Source: Aeromonas schubertii (GTDB lineage Bacteria > Pseudomonadota > Gammaproteobacteria > Enterobacterales > Aeromonadaceae). Taken from it: 38,656 bases of DNA. Below are positions 25,384 through 38,263 of the stretch, in pieces. A program made the position numbers and the translations under genes. Below the pieces are notes generated by a model. It saw only the letters and a list, made by a program, of their open reading frames with translations. It ran no database searches and had not been told where the DNA came from. Location of the stretch: NCBI RefSeq assembly GCF_000820105.1, contig NZ_CDDB01000071.1:1-38656 (forward strand), read 5' to 3'. Every line of letters begins with the position of its first letter. Position 1 is the first letter of the stretch.

Positions 25384-26817
25384 TCAGGCCGGCAGATCCA
25401 GCCGGCTAATGCCGGCCATTTTCTCCATGACCCGCACCACCTGGCAACTGTAACCGAACTCGTTGTCATACCAGACGTAGAGGACGCAGTGATCCCCCTC
25501 GGCGATGGTGGCCTGGGAGTCGACGATGCCGGCGAAGCGCGATCCCACCATGTCGGAGGAGACCAGCTCGGTGCTGGCACTGAAGTCAATCTGGCGGTGC
25601 AGGGGAGAGCTCAGGGCCGCCTCTTGCAGGGTGGCGTTGAGGCGCTCGCGATCGACCTCCTGCTCCAGGCTCAGGTTGATGATGGCCATGGAGACGTTGG
25701 GGGTCGGCACCCGGATGGCGTTGCCGGTCAGCTTGCCCTTGAGCTCGGGCAGCGCCTTGGCCACCGCCTTGGCGGCGCCGGTGCTGGTGAGCACCATGTT
25801 GAGCGCGGCGCTGCGGCCGCGACGCTCGCCCTTGTGGTAGTTGTCGATGAGATTTTGATCATTGGTGTAGGAGTGCACCGTCTCCACGTGACCGTGGCGA
25901 ATGCCAAACCTCTCCTGGATCACCTTGAGCACAGGGGTGATGGCGTTGGTGGTGCAGGAGGCGGCGGAGATGATGCGATCCCCCGGCACGATCGCCTCGT
26001 GGTTGACCCCGAACACCACGTTCTTCATCTCCCCCTTGCCGGGAGCGGTGAGCAGCACCTTGGCGGCACCACGGGCCTTGAGGTGTTCGGACAGACCCGC
26101 CTCGTCACGCCAGGCGCCTGTGTTGTCGACGATGAGGGCGTTGTGAATGCCGTAAGCGGTGTAGTCGATGTCAGCCGGACTGTTGGCGTAGATCACCTGG
26201 ATCAAGGTGCCGTTGGCGATGATGGCACTGCGCGTCACATCCACCTCGATGGAGCCGTTGAAGGGGCCGTGTACCGAGTCGCGGCGCAGCAGGCTGGCGC
26301 GCTTCTCCAGATCGCCCTCGCGGCCACCGCGCACCACGATGGCGCGCAGACGCAGCGGGTTGGCGGCACCGGTACGCTCCACCAGCAGGCGTGCCAGCAG
26401 GCGGCCGATGCGGCCAAAGCCGTAAAGCACCACGTCGGTGGGCTCGGCCAGAGGAGCGCCGGCCAGGGCCGGGGCCAGCTCGCGGCGCAGGAAATCCTGC
26501 ACCCCGGCGACGTCCTGGTGATCCCGCCAGTAGGCGACCGCCAGCTTGCCGAGATCCAGCTCGGCGTTGCGCGGGGCCAGCTCGAAGATGGCATGCAACA
26601 GGGGGAAGCTTTGCTGGAGGGAGAGGGGTTGGCCTTCGTGGCGGCGGACGACCCGGTGGGCCTTGAGGATATCGATGGTGGAGGCGTTGTGCAGTGGGCG
26701 TCCGTAGACAGTGATCTCGACCCCCTGTTGGCGGTAGAGGCGGCCAATCAGGGGTTGCATGGCTTCGGCGAGCTCCTGGCTCTCCTGCCACGCCATCAGG
26801 TGATGCTCGTGGGTCAT
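25384..26817 (-). CDS. N-terminally extended glyceraldehyde-3-phosphate dehydrogenase
   Basis: The 477-residue protein has about 127 extra N-terminal residues before a GAPDH core. The core starts at DVVLYGFGRIGR (Rossmann loop, 133-139). The catalytic pair is intact: Cys288 in SAASCTTNAITPV and His315 in VETVHSYTNDQN. Thus it should oxidise glyceraldehyde 3-phosphate with NAD(P)+, or run in reverse. The insert NLIDNYHKGERRGRSAALNM and the helix-rich extension (about 1-120) mark a subfamily seen in Vibrio, Shewanella and Pseudomonas; the extension has no known fold that I recognise. It is the first gene of an operon with yeaC. AAGGA lies 11 bases before the ATG, rather far; Met8 is an alternative. 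The true substrate or direction is not shown by sequence. Confidence 0.92.
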   Translation of the reverse strand: MTHEHHLMAWQESQELAEAMQPLIGRLYRQQGVEITVYGRPLHNASTIDILKAHRVVRRHEGQPLSLQQSFPLLHAIFELAPRNAELDLGKLAVAYWRDHQDVAGVQDFLRRELAPALAGAPLAEPTDVVLYGFGRIGRLLARLLVERTGAANPLRLRAIVVRGGREGDLEKRASLLRRDSVHGPFNGSIEVDVTRSAIIANGTLIQVIYANSPADIDYTAYGIHNALIVDNTGAWRDEAGLSEHLKARGAAKVLLTAPGKGEMKNVVFGVNHEAIVPGDRIISAASCTTNAITPVLKVIQERFGIRHGHVETVHSYTNDQNLIDNYHKGERRGRSAALNMVLTSTGAAKAVAKALPELKGKLTGNAIRVPTPNVSMAIINLSLEQEVDRERLNATLQEAALSSPLHRQIDFSASTELVSSDMVGSRFAGIVDSQATIAEGDHCVLYVWYDNEFGYSCQVVRVMEKMAGISRLDLPA

Positions 26818-26902
26818 GGGTGGGCAGATCCTTTTATTTCACGTAACCGTTTGTATTTATGTATTTTTACTCTTCATCAAGCCCGGATCACGGCAAGCTG
26901 GT

Positions 26903-26908
26903 TATACT
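26903..26908 (+). promoter_or_regulatory. Candidate -10 element of the DUF2989 lipoprotein gene
   Basis: TATACT lies 110 bases before the lipoprotein start in the 201-base divergent region 26818-27018. No good -35 accompanies it. The GAPDH side of the region is A/T-rich (26835-26880) and probably holds that operon's promoter. Confidence 0.3.
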
Positions 26909-27018
26909 CGTTGTACCCTGTGTCTCCAGGCCTGAATACGGCGCGCGCATTGTAACCAAGATGCAAACGATTGCCAACAAAGGCGTTACCTGGCCCGTTG
27001 TTTTACCAAGTGGATTTC

Positions 27019-27822
27019 ATGGACAGACTCAAACCCTATCTCGTCGCCCTTCCTCTGCTGCTTCTGGCTGGCTGTGGAGAAGATGATCGACTGCACAAGA
27101 TCTGCAACAACCACCCCAAGCTGTGCGAGGATCTGGCCGATGATGGCACCTGCCGTTACGACCGCACCAAGGTAATCCGGGCCCGCTACTATCTGGAGCA
27201 GACCGGGGGTGACAAGCAGAAGTACGATCTGATGAAGGAGCTGGAGGTCTACCTGCGCTGCATCGAGCACTCCACCAACATAGAGTACAAGAACAACAAG
27301 GAGCGCAAGAGCCCCAAGGTCGAAGGGATGCTCACCGCCCATCAGCAGCTGGCCCAGCTGGATCTGGAGACCCGCAGCTCGGACAACCCCTGGCTGCTGC
27401 TGTGGCACTGGACCAACAACACCAACGACGTGGCCCGGCGCAAGTTTCTCGCCCTGGAGGGGAGCCCGGAGCTGGAGCACCCCGAGTTACAGATGGCACT
27501 GGCCGGTCTCTACTCACGCACCCACCCGGACAAGGCGATCGATCTGATGGAGCACGCCCTCACCCTCTATCGGGAAGGGGACACGGTCAATGAGCGGCTG
27601 ATCACCTCCCTGAGCACCCTCTACATGGGGCAGAAGCGCTACGACATGGCCTACCTCTGGGGTCAGGTAAGCGAGTCCTTTCAGGGGGCAAACGGGGTGA
27701 ACACCCAGCGTCTGGCCATCTACTCCCCCCTCGGCAAGGAGGAGCTGGCCAAACTCGATGAGCGAGCGCAGCGGATCGTCGAGGCCCTCAAGCTGGGAAC
27801 CTACCAACGCTCGATGGAGTAA
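27019..27822 (+). CDS. Outer-membrane lipoprotein of the DUF2989 family
   Basis: The start at 27019 gives 267 residues with a lipoprotein signal: MDRLKPYLVALPLLLLAGC, lipobox LAGC with Cys19. The next residues are Gly-Glu, not Asp, so sorting to the outer membrane is expected. An upstream in-frame start at 26971 would disrupt the signal peptide. Four further cysteines follow early (KICNNHPKLCEDLADDGTC and YLRCIEH), probably forming disulfides. The rest is helical with TPR-like features (LYSRTHPDKAIDLMEHAL, LSTLYMGQKRYDMAYLWG). The function is unknown. It resembles DUF2989 proteins of Vibrio and Shewanella. It converges on msrB. Confidence 0.85.
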   Translation: MDRLKPYLVALPLLLLAGCGEDDRLHKICNNHPKLCEDLADDGTCRYDRTKVIRARYYLEQTGGDKQKYDLMKELEVYLRCIEHSTNIEYKNNKERKSPKVEGMLTAHQQLAQLDLETRSSDNPWLLLWHWTNNTNDVARRKFLALEGSPELEHPELQMALAGLYSRTHPDKAIDLMEHALTLYREGDTVNERLITSLSTLYMGQKRYDMAYLWGQVSESFQGANGVNTQRLAIYSPLGKEELAKLDERAQRIVEALKLGTYQRSME

Positions 27823-27827
27823 AACAC

Positions 27828-27847
27828 GCGGGGCCCCATGGCCCCGC
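27828..27847. terminator. Bidirectional terminator between the lipoprotein gene and msrB
   Basis: An 8-base GC stem (27828-27835 with 27840-27847, loop CCAT). The minus strand continues GTGTTTTACTC, so it works best for msrB. The plus-strand tail is weak (ACGCTTATT). Confidence 0.75.
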
Positions 27848-27851
27848 ACGC

Positions 27852-28238
27852 TTATTCCTGATCCCGAAAATCGAGGCTCAGGCTGTTGACGCAGTAGCGC
27901 TGCCCCGTCTCGGTCGGCCCATCGTCGAAGACGTGGCCCAGATGCGAGCCACAGGCCTGACAGGTGATCTCTATCCGCTCCATGCCGTGGGAGCGATCCC
28001 GGGTGTATTCCACCCTCCCCGGCAGCGCCTGATCAAACGAAGGCCAGCCACAGCCGGAATCAAACTTGGCACTGGCGTCAAACAACACGGCCTTGCAGCA
28101 GGTGCAGAGGTACTCCCCCGCCTTGCGGTTGTGTAGCAGGGCTCCGCTGTAGGGACGCTCGGTCCCCTTCTCCCAGCAGACGTGGAACTGTTCCGGCGTG
28201 AGCTGCTCACGCCATTGGGCGGGATCGTTCTTCTTCAT
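27852..28238 (-). CDS. msrB: Peptide-methionine (R)-S-oxide reductase
   Basis: MsrB repairs R-methionine sulfoxide in proteins, using thioredoxin. The 128-residue protein has no signal peptide. It carries the catalytic Cys116 in [10 protein letters not shown] and two zinc-binding CxxC pairs, Cys45/Cys48 (YLCTCCKAV) and Cys93/Cys96 ([12 protein letters not shown]). SGCGWPSF adds the conserved substrate-binding Trp and a possible resolving cysteine. Length agrees with stand-alone MsrB (E. coli 137). It lies near gapA and yeaC as in E. coli, but here glycogen genes separate it from gapA. The 78 bases upstream up to glgX hold a weak CCGCCC/GGGCGG inverted repeat (about 28265-28291) without a T-run. 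Confidence 0.96.
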   Translation of the reverse strand: MKKNDPAQWREQLTPEQFHVCWEKGTERPYSGALLHNRKAGEYLCTCCKAVLFDASAKFDSGCGWPSFDQALPGRVEYTRDRSHGMERIEITCQACGSHLGHVFDDGPTETGQRYCVNSLSLDFRDQE

Positions 28239-28316
28239 GATGCGTTCTTGTCGAGGTAGGGTTCCCGCCCAGCATACCCTCGCCGGGCGGGTGATGAACA
28301 GCCAGCAAGGGCAGGG

Positions 28317-30400
<2,084 letters not shown>

Positions 30401-30401
<1 letters not shown>

Positions 30402-32581
30402 CAAGACTCCTGTTTGAGGAACAAGGTCGACAGGGGGGGCAGGTTGAGCACTATGGAGTGCGCCATCCCCTGCCAGGGCGTCGGCTCTGTTTCGAAACGC
30501 AGGCCGCCCACATCATAGTTGCTGCCCCAGTAGTATTCACTGTCGGTGTTGAGGGCGACCACCCAGGCTCCGGCATGGGGTACGCCGACCCGGTACTGTG
30601 CCCGCGGAACCGGGGTAAAGCTCGAGACGCAGACCAGGCTGCTCTCTCCCTGCGGGTCGGTGCGCAGCATGGCGAAGACGCTCTCGTCCGCATCCTGATG
30701 GTCGAGCCAGCGAAAGCCCTCCTGCTCGTAGTCACCCCGATAGAGGGCCGGCGCCTGACGATAGAGACGGTTGAGATCGCGGATCAGCGCCTGCTGACCG
30801 GCATGCTTGGGATACTGGAGCAAATGCCAGGCCAGCTGGGCATCGTGATTCCACTCGTTCCCCTGGGCCAACTCGGTCCCCATGAAGTTGAGCTTCTTGC
30901 CCGGATGGGCGTACATGTAGCCCATGTAGGCGCGCAAGTTGGCCGCCTGCTGCCACTCGTCACCCGGCATCTTGTAGAGCATGGAGTGTTTGCCGTGTAC
31001 TACCTCGTCGTGAGAGAGCGACAGGATGAAGTTCTCGTCGTAGTGGTAGACCATGGAGAAGGTCATGTCGTTGTGGTGATAACGACGATGGACGGGCGCC
31101 TTCTGCATATAGGTGAGGGTGTCGTGCATCCACCCCATATTCCACTTGAAGCCAAAGCCCAGGCCACCGAGGAAGGTGGGACGCGAGACGCCGGCAAAGG
31201 CGGTCGACTCCTCGGCGATAGTCATGGCGTGCGGGTACTTGCCGTAGACCTCTTCGTTGACCCATTTGAGCAGGCTGATCGCCTCGTAGTTGTGGTTGCC
31301 ACCGTCGACGTTGGGCACCCACTCCCCCTCGTTACGGGAGTAGTCCAGATAGAGCATGGAGGCGACCGCATCGACCCGCAGGCCATCGATATGGAACTTG
31401 TCGAGCCAGAACAGGGCGCTGGCCACCAGGAACTGGCGCACGGTATCGCGGCCAAAGTCATAGATGTAGGAGTTCCAGTCCGGGTGCCAGCCACGACGCG
31501 GATCCTCGTACTCGTAGAGCGGCGTGCCATCGAAGCGGGCGAGGCCATGGGCATCGGAGGGGAAGTGGGCAGGCACCCAATCCAGAATCACGCCGATCCC
31601 GGCCTGGTGGCAGCAGTCGACGAAGTGCTTGAAGTCATCGGCACTGCCATAGCGGCTGGTCGGGGCAAACATGCCGGTGGGCTGATAACCCCAGGAGCCG
31701 GTGAAGGGGTGCTCGGAGACCGGCAACAGCTCGATGTGGGTGTAACCCATCTCCCTGACATAGTCGACCAACTCCACCGCCAGCTCGCGCCAGCTCAGGC
31801 TGTCGCCGTTGGGATGGCGTTTCCAGGAGCCGGCGTGCAGCTCGTAGATGGAGAGCGGCTGCTCGCGCTTGTCGTTACGCTGGCTCTCCTGCCAGTCGGC
31901 ATCCTGCCACTGATACTGATCATGGTCATAGACCACGGAGGCAAACGAAGGGTACTGCTCGCTGTAGAAGCCGACCGGATCGCTCTTGTGGGGCAGACGC
32001 TGACCGGCGGGATCCTTAATCTCGAACTTGTAGCGCTCACCGGCCTTGAGACCGGGCACAAACAGTACCCAGTGGCCGCACAGGGTACGCTCCATGGGGT
32101 GGCGACGCCCGTCCCACAGGTTGAAGTCACCGATGAGACTGACCGAGGTGGCACTGGGGGCATAAACGGCGAAGCGTACCCCCTCGACCTGACGCTCGAA
32201 GTGGGTCACGGTGCGCAGTTGGGCACCCAGGGTGTGATAGAGATGTTCCGGTGCCTGGGTCAGTTCGTTGATGCCGTCGAAGGCGGCGGCCTGGAATTGA
32301 TAGGGATCGAGTCGTTCGATGCAGCTGCCGTCCGGGTAGTGGAGCTCGAGCAGATAGGGGAAGAAGAGTTTGCGGCGGGTGAAAACAGTTTCAAAAAGGC
32401 CCGGTTTTTCGGGGGTCAGGGTCGCAATCCATTTACCTGACTTGAGATCCTTGACCCTTATCTCACTGGCATCGGGCTGCCAGAGGGTCAATTTCAGACC
32501 GGCACCGTCCGGATTGGTGTGCAGGCCTAGATGAGAGAAGGGATGGGGACACGCGGCACTGGCCAGACGTTCAACAGGCAT
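30401..32581 (-). CDS. glgB: 1,4-alpha-glucan branching enzyme GlgB
   Basis: GlgB makes the alpha-1,6 branch points of glycogen by transferring oligoglucan chains. The 726-residue length matches E. coli GlgB (728). Two N-terminal carbohydrate-binding modules (about 15-220) precede the GH13 barrel. The catalytic regions are visible: GVILDWVPAHFPSD, GLRVDAVASMLYLDY (nucleophile Asp), AMTIAEESTAFAG (acid/base Glu) and SLSHDEVVHGKHSM (third Asp). The C-terminal beta domain ends in NLPPLSTLFLKQES. It is the middle gene of malQ-glgB-glgX, 79 bases after malQ and coupled to glgX. glgC, glgA and glgP are not in the operon. Confidence 0.97.
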
Positions 32582-32660
32582 CGAGATTTCCTTTCATGAC
32601 GAAACACCCGCCCCGGCACAGGCCGGGACGGGGTCAACTGCTTGACGATTACGAGGGGCC

Positions 32661-34850
32661 TCAACGGCCGGCCTCATCACGGGCACGGCTCATGCGCTGA
32701 GCCAGTCCCTTGAGCGCCTCATCGGCAAAAATATCCTCCAGGTCGCGAGAGAGCTTGCGGCGCCAGTTGGGGTATTCGCTGCTGGTGCCGGGCACGTTGA
32801 CCGGTTTGTCCATCTCCAGCCAGTCTTCCAGCTGGGTGCTGAACAGGGCGCAGTGGCCGCGCGACATGTGGATCTGCATGCCATGGTTGAGCTCGGTGTT
32901 CATGCCGACCCAATTGACATCCTTGCTGATGGAGTCAGAGATCACCCCATGACCATGGAGGCTGTCAAGGATCCGTTGCTTGGCCTCGTGACGATCGGCG
33001 TAGAGGCGGGCCAGCACCTGCTCGTCCGGATAGAGGCCAAGCTGCTTGCCCAGGGCCAGATCGTCGCAGTGCCAGAAGCCACGCAGGGTCGGCATGTCGT
33101 GGGTGGTGAGGGCTGACATGGCCTGCTCGGCGTAGTGGGTCGGCGAGAGGAAACCACCGTCCTCCTTGGAGCGCTCGAAGAAGAACACCTTGTAGGAGTG
33201 AACCCCGTTCTCCTTGAGGGTGACATCGATCCCCTCCGGCACGGTACCGAGATCCTCACCAATGATGAGGCACTGGTTGCGGTGGGACTCGAGAGCCAGG
33301 ATGCCCAGCAGATCGTGCACCGGATAGTAGATGTAAGCGCCCTTGGCGGCAGACTCTCCGGGCGGTACCCACCACAGGCGCAGCAAGGCCATCACGTGGT
33401 CGATACGCAGGGCGCCGCAGGAGCGCATGTTGGAGCGGAACAGATCGATCATCGGCTGATAGGCCGCATCGAACAGTTTGCTCGGGTTCATGGGGGGCAG
33501 GCCCCAATTCTGACCCAGGGGACCGAGGATATCGGGCGGCGCACCAACCGAAGCCTTCGGGCAGTAGAGATCCCGGTTGGCCCAGATCTCGGTGGAACCT
33601 TCGGAGACCCCCACCGCCAGATCCCGGTAGATCCCCATCACCATGCCGGCACGCTTGGCGCGCTGATCGGCGGCCGCCAGCTGCTCATCGGCAACAAATT
33701 GCAGGTAGAGATAGAAGGCCACCTCTTGCTGGTGAGCGGCGATCCACTCCTCAACCTGGGGGTTATGGTAATCCTTCAGCGCCTCGGGCCACACCGGCCA
33801 ACCCCAGGCGTTCTCACCCTGGGCATAGAGGCTGGCCTGAATGGCATCGAAGGTGGCCTGCTGACGCAGGCTGTCGCCACCGGCGGCGACGAAGGCATCG
33901 AGGGCGGCGCGGCGATCGTCACTCAGGGTCGCCTGTGCGAACACCTTCTGCAGCATGGCCATCTTGGTGGTGATGACACCGCTGTAATCCACATACTCCT
34001 TGGCCCGCAGCTCGGCCAGCTGCTGCTGGAAGGCGGGGCTGGCCACTTCAGCCTTGAGGAGGGCATTGGCCTGGAACTCGGGCAGCGCCTCTACGTCGAT
34101 GTAGGCCAGGTTCAGCCAACGACGGGAGGAGGGGCTGTAGGGGCTGGCGCTCTCGGGGTTGGACGGGTAGAGGGCATGAATGGGGTTGAGACCGACGAAG
34201 TGCGCACCCCAGAGGGCCGCCTTCTCGACCAGCTGGCCCAGGTCGCTAAAGTCACCGATCCCCCAGTTGTGGCGGCTGCGCAGGCAATAGAGCTGCACAC
34301 TCGGGCCCCACACCTTGCGCCCGTTGGCGATGGCCGCCTGTTTGTAACAGGCTTTGGGCGCCACGATGAGACGCATCTGGCCGAGGGGCTCGTCGTTGCC
34401 CTCTTCACCCAGGGTCAGCTGGTGATAACCCATGCCTGGCTCAACCGGCAGGGCAACGCGATAGGCCTGACACTCCATCTCACCGAACTGGGCCACGCCC
34501 ACGAGTTCGCCGTCGATGGGAGTCAGGGTACCGGTCAGTACCTCTCCCGCTTCCAGGGCCAGAGTCCAGACCAGGGCGTCATTGACAAATTCGATGGGCA
34601 GGCGCAGTTCGAGCACGACGGGCTCGCCGGTGCGCACCACCATGACGGGATCCAGCGGACGCAGCCACTGCTGCTTGTGCTCTTCTTCCAGTTGGGTGGT
34701 CAACGCGGCGTCGTCGTCGACCCGATAGCCCATGGCACCCAGCATGGCTGCCTTACTCTCTTCCGATACCAGGGCCGGATTGCCCCAGGCATCGACGTAT
34801 TCGCTGGCGATGCCTTTGGCGGCGGCCAGCTGTTCGATCAGGGTGGTCAT
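32661..34850 (-). CDS. malQ: 4-alpha-glucanotransferase (amylomaltase) MalQ
   Basis: MalQ disproportionates maltodextrins by transferring alpha-1,4-glucan segments. The 729-residue protein is the long GH77 form with an N-terminal extension (about 1-165) before the catalytic barrel. The GH77 signatures are present: LRIDHVMALLRLWWVPPG (nucleophile Asp), LIIGEDLGTVPEGI (acid/base Glu) and LTTHDMPTLRGFW (third Asp). The substrate-binding PSNPESASPYSPSSRRWLN stretch is typical. It is the first gene of the operon. There is no malP next to it, so it probably serves glycogen-derived maltodextrins together with glgB and glgX, although uptake of external maltose is not excluded. Confidence 0.96.
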   Translation of the reverse strand: MTTLIEQLAAAKGIASEYVDAWGNPALVSEESKAAMLGAMGYRVDDDAALTTQLEEEHKQQWLRPLDPVMVVRTGEPVVLELRLPIEFVNDALVWTLALEAGEVLTGTLTPIDGELVGVAQFGEMECQAYRVALPVEPGMGYHQLTLGEEGNDEPLGQMRLIVAPKACYKQAAIANGRKVWGPSVQLYCLRSRHNWGIGDFSDLGQLVEKAALWGAHFVGLNPIHALYPSNPESASPYSPSSRRWLNLAYIDVEALPEFQANALLKAEVASPAFQQQLAELRAKEYVDYSGVITTKMAMLQKVFAQATLSDDRRAALDAFVAAGGDSLRQQATFDAIQASLYAQGENAWGWPVWPEALKDYHNPQVEEWIAAHQQEVAFYLYLQFVADEQLAAADQRAKRAGMVMGIYRDLAVGVSEGSTEIWANRDLYCPKASVGAPPDILGPLGQNWGLPPMNPSKLFDAAYQPMIDLFRSNMRSCGALRIDHVMALLRLWWVPPGESAAKGAYIYYPVHDLLGILALESHRNQCLIIGEDLGTVPEGIDVTLKENGVHSYKVFFFERSKEDGGFLSPTHYAEQAMSALTTHDMPTLRGFWHCDDLALGKQLGLYPDEQVLARLYADRHEAKQRILDSLHGHGVISDSISKDVNWVGMNTELNHGMQIHMSRGHCALFSTQLEDWLEMDKPVNVPGTSSEYPNWRRKLSRDLEDIFADEALKGLAQRMSRARDEAGR

Positions 34851-35004
34851 AGTGGAGAATTCCCGCTGTGGATTCTTACTAAGTCTGTATGAGTCTTTTT
34901 GTTTTTTGTCTTGAAGTGGGCAGGGACAACAGGCGCCATCCTAACCGCTGGACTATTTTACATATCTGCCGTTTTCGTTATGTGACCTGGTAGGCACTAT
35001 TGTC

Positions 35005-35019
35005 GTCACGCTCTGTGAC
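35005..35019. promoter_or_regulatory. Dyad in the malQ-gapA intergenic region
   Basis: GTCAC-GCTCT-GTGAC is a perfect 5+5+5 inverted repeat in the middle of the divergent region, about 155 bases from either start codon. The spacing differs from CRP sites (TGTGA-N6-TCACA), and the half-site order is inverted relative to them. It is a candidate operator only. Confidence 0.3.
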
Positions 35020-35100
35020 AGCTGTACGGTTTGGTTACATAAAGAGAAAATTAATTTCACACTTTTTCATGACTTAGCGCAATTTCGGGCGCGATCCAGG

Positions 35101-35128
35101 TTGACTACCCGGGGAGTTCTAGTAAATT
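35101..35128 (+). promoter_or_regulatory. Promoter of gapA
   Basis: TTGACT (35101-35106), a 16-base spacer and TAAATT (35123-35128), a good sigma-70 match as expected for a highly expressed gene. The leader would be about 40 bases. Confidence 0.65.
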
Positions 35129-35167
35129 TACAAGCGGATTTTTCTTTGACTACTTAAAGTTGGGTAA

Positions 35168-36169
<1,002 letters not shown>

Positions 36170-36195
36170 TTGGAGCTGTAAAGCGCTATAAAGAG

Positions 36196-36214
36196 AGGCG
36201 GCCACTGGCCGCCT
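36196..36214 (+). terminator. Intrinsic terminator of gapA
   Basis: An 8-base stem (36196-36203 with 36207-36214, loop ACT), followed by TTTTTATTT. It lies 26 bases past the gapA stop codon and 40 bases before yeaD, so yeaD expression would depend on read-through or a promoter in this gap. Confidence 0.9.
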
Positions 36215-36253
36215 TTTTTATTTCCCGCGACAGACAGATAAGAAGGAGCCCCC

Positions 36254-37120
36254 ATGCTCACCGATCGCACCCTGACCCGCTACGTTACCCAGACCAGGAG
36301 CGAGGCTGGCCTGCCTCTGCTCACGATCAACAACGAGGTCGCCCACTGCGAGATCAGCCTCTACGGCGGCCATGTACTCACCTATGGCCGCCATGGAGAG
36401 ACGCCGTTGATCTGGCTGAGCGACAAGGCCCTGCTCGACGGCAGCAAACCCATTCGCGGCGGCATTCCCCTCTGCTGGCCCTGGTTTGGCCCGGCACCGG
36501 CCAGGGTCGGCAGTGGCAAGCCTTCCCATGGCTTCGCCCGTACCAGCCTGTGGACCCTGGACGGAGTCTCGGATCACGAGGATGGCACCCTGGTCCACCT
36601 CTCCCTGCGCGACAGCGATGCCACCCGAGCCCTGTGGGATCACAACTTCGAACTCGAACTCGACATCCTGGTCGGCCGTGAACTCTCTCTGGTGCTGACC
36701 ACCCGCAACACGGGCGAGACACCACTGGTCTACAACGGCGCCCTGCACACCTATCTGCAGGTGGGCGCCCCCGAGCAGGTAAGCGTCATCGGCCTGGGCG
36801 AGCCCTACCTCGACAAGCTCAGCAACGAAGCGGCTCGCCAGCAGGGCCCCCTGCCCCTGACCGCCGCCATGGATCGCATCTATCAGGCCCCTGAGGCGGT
36901 GGTGAAGGTGCGTGACGGGGATCGCTGCATCGAGGTGGTGAGTGGCAACCACGACAGCGTGGTGGTATGGAACCCCTGGCGCGAAGGCGCTGCGGCCATG
37001 GCCGACATGAGCGATGACGGCTATCGCACCATGCTCTGCGTCGAGGCCGCCATCACAGCGGAGGCCGGAATCACCGTCGAGCCCGACGAGGAGCACAGCC
37101 TCTCCACCGTGATTTTGTAA
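36254..37120 (+). CDS. yeaD: D-hexose-6-phosphate mutarotase (YeaD family)
   Basis: This enzyme interconverts alpha and beta anomers of hexose 6-phosphates in the cytoplasm. The 288-residue protein has the aldose-1-epimerase fold signatures of the YeaD group: LYGGHVLTYGR, PIRGGIPLCWPWFG, SHGFARTSLWTL (with the conserved active-site His) and NGALHTYLQVG. AAGGAG at good spacing supports the start. The gapA-yeaD order matches E. coli. Its position beside glycogen genes and gapA fits a role in hexose-phosphate flux. Confidence 0.94.
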   Translation: MLTDRTLTRYVTQTRSEAGLPLLTINNEVAHCEISLYGGHVLTYGRHGETPLIWLSDKALLDGSKPIRGGIPLCWPWFGPAPARVGSGKPSHGFARTSLWTLDGVSDHEDGTLVHLSLRDSDATRALWDHNFELELDILVGRELSLVLTTRNTGETPLVYNGALHTYLQVGAPEQVSVIGLGEPYLDKLSNEAARQQGPLPLTAAMDRIYQAPEAVVKVRDGDRCIEVVSGNHDSVVVWNPWREGAAAMADMSDDGYRTMLCVEAAITAEAGITVEPDEEHSLSTVIL

Positions 37121-37136
37121 TCCAGTTACAACAAAA

Positions 37137-37157
37137 AGGGCGCCATGTCGGCGCCCT
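37137..37157. terminator. Bidirectional terminator between yeaD and nadA
   Basis: An 8-base stem (37137-37144 with 37150-37157). The minus strand continues into TTTTGTTG and the plus strand into CTTCATTTC. It serves both convergent genes. Confidence 0.85.
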
Positions 37158-37168
37158 CTTCATTTCTG

Positions 37169-38230
37169 TCACACATTGCCCTTGGGATTCACTCTCAGGG
37201 CTGCGGCGAAGTCCAGCATGCGATTGAGCGGTACCATGGCCTTCTCGCGCAGGGCGGCATCAACCTGGATCTCGTGTTGCGCCGCGTTCCCGGTCAGCGC
37301 CGACTTGATGGCAACCAGGCCGTTCATCGCCATCCAGGGGCAGTGGGCGCAACTGCGGCAGGTGGCACCATCGCCACCGGTCGGCGCCTCCACCATCTCC
37401 TTGTCCGGACAGGCCTGCTGCATCTTGTAGAAGATGCCGCGATCGGTGGCCACGATCAGCCGCTTGTGGGGCAACTCTCGAGCCGCCTTGATGAGCTGGC
37501 TGGTCGAGCCCACCGCATCGGCCAGCTCGATGACCGAAGCCGGTGACTCCGGGTGTACCAGTACGGCGGCATCCGGATTCTGCGCCTTCAGGTCACGCAG
37601 GGCACGCGCCTTGAACTCGTCGTGCACTATGCAGTGACCCTGCCAGCGCAGCATCTGTGCCCCGGTCTTCTTCTCGATATAGGCTCCCAGATGGCGATCC
37701 GGTGCCCAGATGATCGGCTTGCCCAGGCTGTCGAGGTGCTCAACGATCTCCAGCGCAATGCTGGAGGTGACCACCCAGTCGGCACGCGCCTTGACCGCCG
37801 CCGAGGTATTGGCATAGACCACCACCACATGATCCGGGTGGGCGTCGCAAAACGCGGTGAAGGTGTCCACCGGGCAGCCCAGATCGAGGGAACACTCGGC
37901 CTCCAGCGTCGGCATCAGGATCTGTTTCTCGGGGCTCAAGATCTTGGAGGTCTCCCCCATGAAACGCACGCCGGCCACGATCAGCGTCTTGGCCGGATGC
38001 TCCTTGCCGAAGCGGGCCATCTCGAGGGAGTCACCGACGAAGCCACCGGTTGCCTCGGCCAGGGCCTGGATCTCGGGATCCGTGTAGTAATGGGCCACCA
38101 GGACGGCATCGCGCTCGACCAGCAGGCGCTTGATCTCTGCGACCAGTTGCTCGCGCTCAGGGGCGCTCAGGGGGGCGGGCTTGGCCGGGAAGGGGTAGTC
38201 CATCTCGACGGCCGGAGGGAGTGTGCTCAT
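37169..38230 (-). CDS. nadA: Quinolinate synthase A
   Basis: NadA condenses iminoaspartate (from NadB) with dihydroxyacetone phosphate to quinolinate in NAD synthesis, using a 4Fe-4S cluster. The 353-residue protein has the three cluster cysteines at the same numbers as E. coli NadA: Cys113 (EAECSLDLG), Cys200 ([10 protein letters not shown]) and Cys297 in [13 protein letters not shown]. Other family blocks are [26 protein letters not shown] and [14 protein letters not shown]. It is a single gene with its own promoter, and nadB is not in the window. Confidence 0.98.
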   Translation of the reverse strand: MSTLPPAVEMDYPFPAKPAPLSAPEREQLVAEIKRLLVERDAVLVAHYYTDPEIQALAEATGGFVGDSLEMARFGKEHPAKTLIVAGVRFMGETSKILSPEKQILMPTLEAECSLDLGCPVDTFTAFCDAHPDHVVVVYANTSAAVKARADWVVTSSIALEIVEHLDSLGKPIIWAPDRHLGAYIEKKTGAQMLRWQGHCIVHDEFKARALRDLKAQNPDAAVLVHPESPASVIELADAVGSTSQLIKAARELPHKRLIVATDRGIFYKMQQACPDKEMVEAPTGGDGATCRSCAHCPWMAMNGLVAIKSALTGNAAQHEIQVDAALREKAMVPLNRMLDFAAALRVNPKGNV

Positions 38231-38263
38231 TGCTGCTGTTCCATCATGCTGTGCATGGGGCGC

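Noticed and set aside
25195-26955. 586-codon plus-strand ORF opposite yeaC and the extended GAPDH
   Set aside because: It spans two real genes and their boundary, and its composition is that of a shadow.
34980-35060. Possible CRP sites in the malQ-gapA region
   Set aside because: Several TGTGA half-sites occur, but none has the TCACA partner at six-base spacing.
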